Shown here one piece after another: positions 4,396 to 6,454 of a stretch of DNA of 6,454 nucleotides; position 1 is the stretch's first letter, and every line of letters starts with the position of its first letter. The notes beneath the pieces were generated by a model, which saw only the letters and a list, made by a program, of their open reading frames with translations, made no database searches and had not been told where the DNA came from. The position numbers were made by a program, and so were the translations under genes. Source of the DNA: an uncultured Lachnospiraceae bacterium (GTDB taxonomy: Bacteria > Bacillota > Clostridia > Lachnospirales > Lachnospiraceae); NCBI GenBank assembly GCA_902767065.1, contig CACXFW010000113.1, forward strand, positions 1-6,454. Direction: 5' to 3'.

Positions 4396-6398
4396 AGAGA
4401 GAGAAGTTCCTCCCCGTTACGAGGCAGGATATGGAAGAGCGCGGGATCACGAGGCCGGACTTTGTCTATGTCATCGGAGACGCGTATGTAGACCACCCGT
4501 CCTTTGGCCCGGCGATTCTGTCCCGTCTTCTGGAGCGGCGCGGATTCAGCGTCTGTATCCTGGCGCAGCCTGACTGGAGGGATCCTTCCAGTGTGACCCT
4601 CTTCGGGGAACCGCGGCTCGGCTTCCTGGTTTCGGCGGGGAACATGGACTCCATGGTGAATCACTATTCGGTCTCCAGGAAGAGAAGGAAGAAGGATGCT
4701 TACAGTCCGGGCGGGAAGATGGGGCTTCGTCCGGACCGGGCGGCGATGGTATACTGCAATCTGATCCGGTCGGTCTATAAGAAAACGCCGATCATCGCGG
4801 GAGGGATCGAGGCTTCCCTCCGGCGGATGGCACACTACGATTACTGGAGCGACTCGCTGCGCAGATCCTTGCTGATGGACTGCGGCGCCGACCTGATTTC
4901 CTATGGAATGGGAGAGCATTCCATTGTGGAGATTGCCGAAGCGCTGGATGCGGGCCTTAAGGTTCATGATCTGACCTTTATCGCGGGAACCTGCTACAGG
5001 ACGAAGGACCTTTCCGGTGTGCGGGATTATGTGCTGCTTCCGGAGTATGAGAAAATGCGTGCGGACCGTCTGTATTACGCGGTAAGCTTCTACGAGCAGT
5101 ACCGGAATACGGATCCCTTCAATGCAAAGACGCTGGTGGAGCCTTACGGGAGTGTCTATGTCGTTCAGAATCCTCCGGCGAAGCCGCTTACAACCCAGGA
5201 AATGGATGACCTGTACGATCTTCCCTACGCCAGGGCCTGGCACCCGGATTACGACAAGGAAGGCGGCATTCCCGCATTTTCCGAAGTCAGGTTCTCCATC
5301 ACATTGAACCGGGGATGCTTCGGCGCCTGCAATTTCTGCGCGCTGAATTTTCACCAGGGGAGGATCATACAGACCAGAAGCGATGAATCGGTCCTGAACG
5401 AAGCAAAGCTTCTGACGAAGGACCCTCAGTTCAAGGGATATATCCATGATGTCGGCGGCCCGACCGCGAATTTCCGCCGGCCCTCCTGCAAAAAGCAGCT
5501 TGAAAGCGGAACCTGCAGGAACCGTCAATGCCTGTTTCCGCGGCCCTGCCCGAATCTGGAGGTGGATCACCTGGCTTATACGCAGCTTCTTCAGAAGCTT
5601 CGGAAAGTGGAGGGAGTCAGGAAGGTATTTGTCCGGTCCGGCATCCGGTTTGATTACGTGATGCTGGACAAGGATGATTCTTTCCTCCGGGAACTGGTTT
5701 CGCATCATATTTCCGGGCAGCTCAAGGTCGCCCCTGAGCATGTTTCCGCGAGCGTGCTGCGAATGCTGGGAAAACCGCCGCATGACGTTTACACTGCATT
5801 TGCGCAGCGTTATAATCAGATGAATCAGGCCCTGGGAATGGACCAGTACCTGGTTCCGTATCTGATCAGCTCCCATCCGGGATGCACAATGAAGGATGCG
5901 GTGAAGCTGGCGGAATACCTGCGGGATATCCACCATCAGCCGGAGCAGGTCCAGGATTTCTATCCGACGCCGTCCACCCTGTCGACCGTCATGTACGCGA
6001 CAGGCGTGGATCCGAGGACGCTTCAGGGAAATGACCCGAAGAGCATGAAGAAGGTTTATATCCCTTCAGATCCCCATGAGAAGGCGATGCAGCGGGCGTT
6101 GATGCAGTTCCGTGATCCGAAGCTGTATTCTCTCGTGAAAGAGGCGCTGGTGTGCGCGCACAGAGAAGATCTGATCGGGTACGGGCAAAAATGCCTGATC
6201 CGCCCGGAGAAGGCTGCGGGCGGAAGGCAGAGGTTGTCTGCACGCGGAAATCAGGGTGCCTCTTCGTCCGGAAAGAAGAGTGGCTCTTCGTCCGGAAAGA
6301 AGAGTGGCTCTTCGTCCGGAGGGCAGAGCTTGTCTGCACGCGGAAAGAACAGTTCCTCTGTGTACGGAAAGCAGAGAAAGACAAAGGGAAGAAAATGA
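4392..6398 (+). CDS. ygiQ: YgiQ-family radical SAM protein
   Basis: A 668-residue member of the YgiQ family (UPF0313), a radical SAM group whose reaction is unknown to me. Residues about 1-290 form the N-terminal region: the start GITRPDFVYVIGDAYVDHPSFG, then the conserved KTPIIAGGIEASLRR. The radical SAM centre is C309-x3-C313-x2-C316, within NRGCFGACNFCAL, expected to bind the 4Fe-4S cluster and SAM. A second cysteine group follows: C366, C375, C380, C386. SSHPGCT and FYPTPSTLSTVMYATGVDP near the C-terminus fit the DUF3362-type end of the family. Residues about 608-668 are a basic Ser/Gly/Lys tail with repeats and no family match. The start overlaps the rsuA stop by ATGA, implying coupling. 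No membrane segments are evident. Family certain, substrate unknown. Confidence 0.95.
   Translation: MKREKFLPVTRQDMEERGITRPDFVYVIGDAYVDHPSFGPAILSRLLERRGFSVCILAQPDWRDPSSVTLFGEPRLGFLVSAGNMDSMVNHYSVSRKRRKKDAYSPGGKMGLRPDRAAMVYCNLIRSVYKKTPIIAGGIEASLRRMAHYDYWSDSLRRSLLMDCGADLISYGMGEHSIVEIAEALDAGLKVHDLTFIAGTCYRTKDLSGVRDYVLLPEYEKMRADRLYYAVSFYEQYRNTDPFNAKTLVEPYGSVYVVQNPPAKPLTTQEMDDLYDLPYARAWHPDYDKEGGIPAFSEVRFSITLNRGCFGACNFCALNFHQGRIIQTRSDESVLNEAKLLTKDPQFKGYIHDVGGPTANFRRPSCKKQLESGTCRNRQCLFPRPCPNLEVDHLAYTQLLQKLRKVEGVRKVFVRSGIRFDYVMLDKDDSFLRELVSHHISGQLKVAPEHVSASVLRMLGKPPHDVYTAFAQRYNQMNQALGMDQYLVPYLISSHPGCTMKDAVKLAEYLRDIHHQPEQVQDFYPTPSTLSTVMYATGVDPRTLQGNDPKSMKKVYIPSDPHEKAMQRALMQFRDPKLYSLVKEALVCAHREDLIGYGQKCLIRPEKAAGGRQRLSARGNQGASSSGKKSGSSSGKKSGSSSGGQSLSARGKNSSSVYGKQRKTKGRK
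6227..6346 (+). repeat. 24-bp in-frame tandem repeats in the ygiQ 3' end
   Basis: Three consecutive 24-bp units start at 6257, 6281 and 6305; the second differs from the first by one base and the third has a changed end. They encode SSSGKKSG-type octapeptides. They are flanked by two further 24-bp copies of another word (6227-6250 and 6323-6346, 23 of 24 identical), encoding most of RLSARG and SLSARG. The flanking pair lies 96 bp (4 x 24) apart, and the second overlaps the end of the third unit. All periods keep the reading frame, as expected for repeat growth by slippage or unequal exchange within a tolerated tail. Confidence 0.9.
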
Positions 6399-6454
6399 AT
6401 CAGGGCAAGAAAAAGAAGCACCCAGTCAAGGGAGACTATGGTTATTATTCCTAT
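6395..6454 (+). CDS. Unrecognised Lys-rich protein, N-terminal 20 codons only
   Basis: ATG 6395 overlaps the ygiQ TGA (ATGA) and the frame stays open to the window end. The visible peptide is MNQGKKKKHPVKGDYGYYSY: a basic stretch, then a Gly/Tyr-rich one. AAAGGGAAG just upstream could be its ribosome binding site. The coupling matches the rsuA-ygiQ junction, so I take it as the next gene of the operon. A Lys-rich start can precede a membrane segment, but none is visible here. No function can be given. Confidence 0.6.
   Translation, partial: MNQGKKKKHPVKGDYGYYSY

Noticed and set aside
4269..5936. 555-codon open frame on the - strand
   Set aside because: It lies opposite ygiQ and the end of rsuA, shows no recognisable domain, and reflects codon bias in a GC-rich gene; the + strand protein is a clear family member.
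6257..6328. CRISPR-like array in the ygiQ tail
   Set aside because: Units are contiguous with no spacers and keep the reading frame; this is a coding tandem repeat.
5989..6384. 131-codon - strand frame with FRTKSHSS repeats
   Set aside because: The repeats are simply the ygiQ tail repeats read backwards.

Overview
The window looks like a chromosomal housekeeping segment from a moderately GC-rich Clostridia member, most likely Lachnospiraceae. This is an inference, not a search result. It rests on the rsmD-coaD pair followed by a coiled-coil protein of the kind often mislabelled 'ATPase' in that family, on strong AGGAGG-type ribosome binding sites, on GTG and TTG starts, and on dense, mostly overlapping genes. 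Every gene I can support is on the + strand.

Layout. (1) Positions 1-136 hold a 46-bp tandem repeat, probably at the tail of an upstream gene whose reading frame I cannot fix. (2) 225-1154 is a PfkB-type sugar-phosphate kinase (1-phosphofructokinase, GTG start). (3) 1195-1599 is a methylglyoxal synthase family protein in which most of the known catalytic residues are replaced. (4) 1601-2188 is rsmD (16S rRNA G966 methyltransferase). (5) 2154-2633 is coaD, starting at a TTG inside the end of rsmD. (6) 2713-3333 is a coiled-coil protein with 11-residue repeats and no ATPase motif, preceded by a hairpin just ahead of its ribosome binding site. (7) 3334-3525 is a structured intergenic stretch ending in a strong intrinsic terminator only 18 nt before the next start codon. 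(8) 3526-4395 is an RsuA-type 16S rRNA pseudouridine synthase with a family-atypical insert. (9) 4392-6398 is a YgiQ-family radical SAM protein with a repetitive Ser/Gly/Lys tail. (10) 6395 to the window end is the first 20 codons of an unrecognised Lys-rich protein.

How it fits together. Two transcription units are likely. The first runs from fruK (or further upstream) through the coiled-coil gene and mixes central carbon metabolism, rRNA methylation and coenzyme A synthesis. The second holds rsuA, ygiQ and the next gene, joined by 4-bp ATGA overlaps that suggest translational coupling. The terminator between them sits so close to rsuA that it may act as an attenuator for the second unit.

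I see no mobile element, CRISPR array, defence cassette, tRNA or rRNA, and no evidence for a new multi-gene system. The points most worth a second look are the altered active site of the MgsA-like protein, the leader of rsuA, the insert in RsuA, and the repeats at the left edge and in the ygiQ tail.
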